Shown here piece after piece: positions 62,513 through 64,000 of a stretch of 64,000 nt of DNA. The notes beneath the pieces are model-generated. The model was not told where the DNA came from. It saw only the letters and a program-made list of their open reading frames with translations, and did no database searches. How positions within the stretch are numbered: position 1 is the first letter of the stretch; the number at the start of each line of letters is the position of its first letter. Source of the DNA: Callaeas wilsoni (lineage: Eukaryota; Chordata; Aves; Passeriformes; Callaeidae); the NCBI GenBank assembly GCA_013398955.1, contig VWPU01011651.1, positions 16,982-80,981 of the forward strand. The letters are read 5' to 3'. The translations under genes were made by a program, and so were the position numbers.

Positions 62513-63829
62513 GCTTTGACACTAAAAGACTGACGACTAGGAAGTCCTGTGAAGTATTAACAGCAAGAATCAGCAGTGACAAAACAGAGCTCTGTTCAAA
62601 AGCTGTGCAGCACGGTACAGTAGAAGGAGATGCTAGGGGAGGAATCACAGGACCTGAAAAGCATGGAAAACACATACCAAAAACCAAAATACAATCAGAA
62701 AGCCAAGCTACCACAGCATGAAGCTCACAATAGGCTCTATCTCTGCTTACAGCTGGAGTGTCTACTCTAGATTTTTCTTTTTGAGAGGATCTACAATACA
62801 TATAACAAGGGCTGTGGGTCTGTGGGCCCCATGCTTTGTTTCTGCTGGAAAGCATGAGGTCAAAAAAAGAAAAATAGTAAGTCACATGTCCTCAGACCCG
62901 AGAATCACAGCACTGAGCTGCTCCACAAGCAGGAGGCAGTTACTTTGACATGCATCTTTGGGCTTTTTTGCCTCTAGCAAAGAGGCGAGCTTTGGTTTCA
63001 AAGCAGCAGGATGAGCAGGCACCTGCCTGCATTTAGGGAATGTGCCTGGCTTGCATCTTCAGCTCCCAACCCCCTGCTCCACTACGTTCTCTGCCCCTGT
63101 CCACTTCTCCCACCAGCCTGGTTCAAGCACTTGCACTTTTCCTGTTTGTGGTACAACCAAAGCTGTGAATCTCTTAGGGCTGCGTAAACCTTAAGGAGGA
63201 GTAAGAAAAAAACACAAAAACAAAAATGCAAAACAAAGAAAAAAACTCACCCCCAAAACCAATGCCTCTAGTCAATATAATTCTTTCTCCAAGTAAAATA
63301 AATCTCTCCATCCTGTTGACCCAATCCTCCCCACTGCTTGTTGCTGGGCTGTGACCACAGCCCTGCCCAGCTCCTCCATCCGTTCCCAGGAGCTGGCACA
63401 CAGGAGAAGCTGGCACCTGGCACTGGACAGAGCTACAGACACACATAAATAAAGACACACCTTTGTGGGTGACTGAGGGGCCACCTCTGGCTTTGGCCAC
63501 AAGCATTGCTATTGGTTCGGGGGTTGTTTTTTTGTCAGTGCTGGTTTTCTTGGTGTGTCAGTGTGCGTTACTCCATGACAGTGCTGCAGGGGCAGCCCGG
63601 GGCTACGGAGGCGCAGCTCCACACCTGCGGCCGGACAGCCCGGGCACCTCCACTCCCAGGGCTCCCCGAGCCTGCTGCAAACACCGGCGGTGCGCCCGCC
63701 GTGCCCCGAGTCCTCGCGGCACAGAGCCGCCCTGGCGCGGCGCTTCCAGAAAACCAGCAGCGGCTGCGGCCCGCGGTGGCGTGGGGAAGGTGCCGCAGCG
63801 GCCGCGCCCTCAGGGCGGGCAGGCCCGCG
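62513..63829 (-). other. Putative 3' UTR of minus-strand gene
   Basis: This is the interval between the putative stop codon and the candidate poly(A) signal. It has no recognised protein. GC content rises steeply from 63.58 kb to the window end, with many CpG dinucleotides. Confidence 0.3.
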
Positions 63830-64000
63830 CTAGTAGAGGTCGGCGCTGTTCCTGTGGGGCGGCCGGGCCTTGCCGGGCTCCTGGCGCTCCGGGGGCCGCC
63901 GCTGGCCGCGGTCGCCGTCGGGGCGGCAGAGCCCGTCCTCGCTGCCGGCGGGCAGGCTGTCCAGCGTGCTCTCCTTGCTGCCCGCAGCCTGCGCCGGGCT
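63580..64000. other. GC- and CpG-rich segment
   Basis: Composition changes abruptly here to GC-rich with frequent CG dinucleotides (for example GGCGCGGCGC, GCGGCCGCGCC). It overlaps the putative last coding exon on the minus strand and may be the edge of a CpG island or simply a GC-rich exon. Confidence 0.75.
63830..64000 (-). CDS. 3' end of an unidentified minus-strand gene (partial)
   Basis: Read from 64000 downward, 56 codons stay open to a TAG at 63832-63830. The residues include SKESTLDSLPAGSEDGL, a basic, proline-rich part, and a C-terminus HRNSADLY. Nearly every third codon position is G or C while first and second positions are mixed, which fits a GC-rich avian coding end. I do not recognise the protein; it looks like a polar, disordered cytoplasmic tail. 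In human the gene that converges on CDHR1 is LRIT2, a leucine-rich-repeat membrane protein with a cytoplasmic tail, so that is the first candidate by position only. It could also be a chance frame in GC-rich DNA. Confidence 0.45.
   Translation of the reverse strand, partial: SPAQAAGSKESTLDSLPAGSEDGLCRPDGDRGQRRPPERQEPGKARPPHRNSADLY

Noticed and set aside
1..64000. Prokaryotic or viral systems (CRISPR, phage, ERV polymerase genes)
   Set aside because: No direct-repeat/spacer arrays, no operon-like gene packing, and no reverse transcriptase or integrase frame were seen; only short CR1 3' fragments occur.

Overview
The window is vertebrate nuclear DNA, most likely from a bird (another sauropsid is possible). 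The evidence is a many-exon gene with GT-AG introns, decayed CR1 retrotransposon 3' ends with the typical CCTTCCAAC...ATTCTATGAT terminus, AT-rich intergenic and intronic DNA, and GC-rich terminal exons. There are no operons, prokaryotic signals or CRISPR arrays.

One gene dominates. Cadherin-related family member 1 (CDHR1, also called protocadherin-21 or photoreceptor cadherin) lies on the + strand from 16399 to 59482. I rebuilt it by hand as 17 coding exons with all phases compatible, giving 2598 nt of CDS and a protein of 865 residues. By recollection the human protein has 859 residues and the human gene also has 17 exons. The order is signal peptide (exon 1, only 61 coding nt), six cadherin repeats (exons 2-16), then a transmembrane segment and a basic, proline-rich cytoplasmic tail (exon 17). 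In other vertebrates the protein acts at the base of photoreceptor outer segments in disc formation, and also in olfactory bulb neurons.

Layout: 1 to about 16.4 kb is 5' flank with no supportable gene, holding two CR1 fragments and small repeats. From 16.4 to 59.5 kb is CDHR1 with introns of 0.5 to 8.2 kb. From 59.5 to about 61.7 kb is its 3' UTR with candidate poly(A) signals. From about 62.5 to 64.0 kb is the probable 3' end of a convergent minus-strand gene whose last coding bases (64000 down to 63830) run off the window. Human synteny would suggest LRIT2, but I could not recognise the protein.

The most interesting observation is a second, apparently unused terminal exon of CDHR1 at 58143-58355, about 0.6 kb before exon 17. 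It has a splice acceptor in the right phase and encodes a second transmembrane segment that aligns with the one in exon 17 (P, G, IST-M-W, a basic stretch, then PP-RTV), followed by a short basic tail and a stop. It looks like a duplicated, mutually exclusive membrane-anchor exon that would give a 752-residue isoform with a 27-residue tail in place of the 138-residue one. Other items are a naturally occurring A at the last base of exon 8 (the position of a human disease allele), a very long pyrimidine tract before exon 6, a roughly 300-base purine-rich tract in intron 9, and several small tandem duplications.
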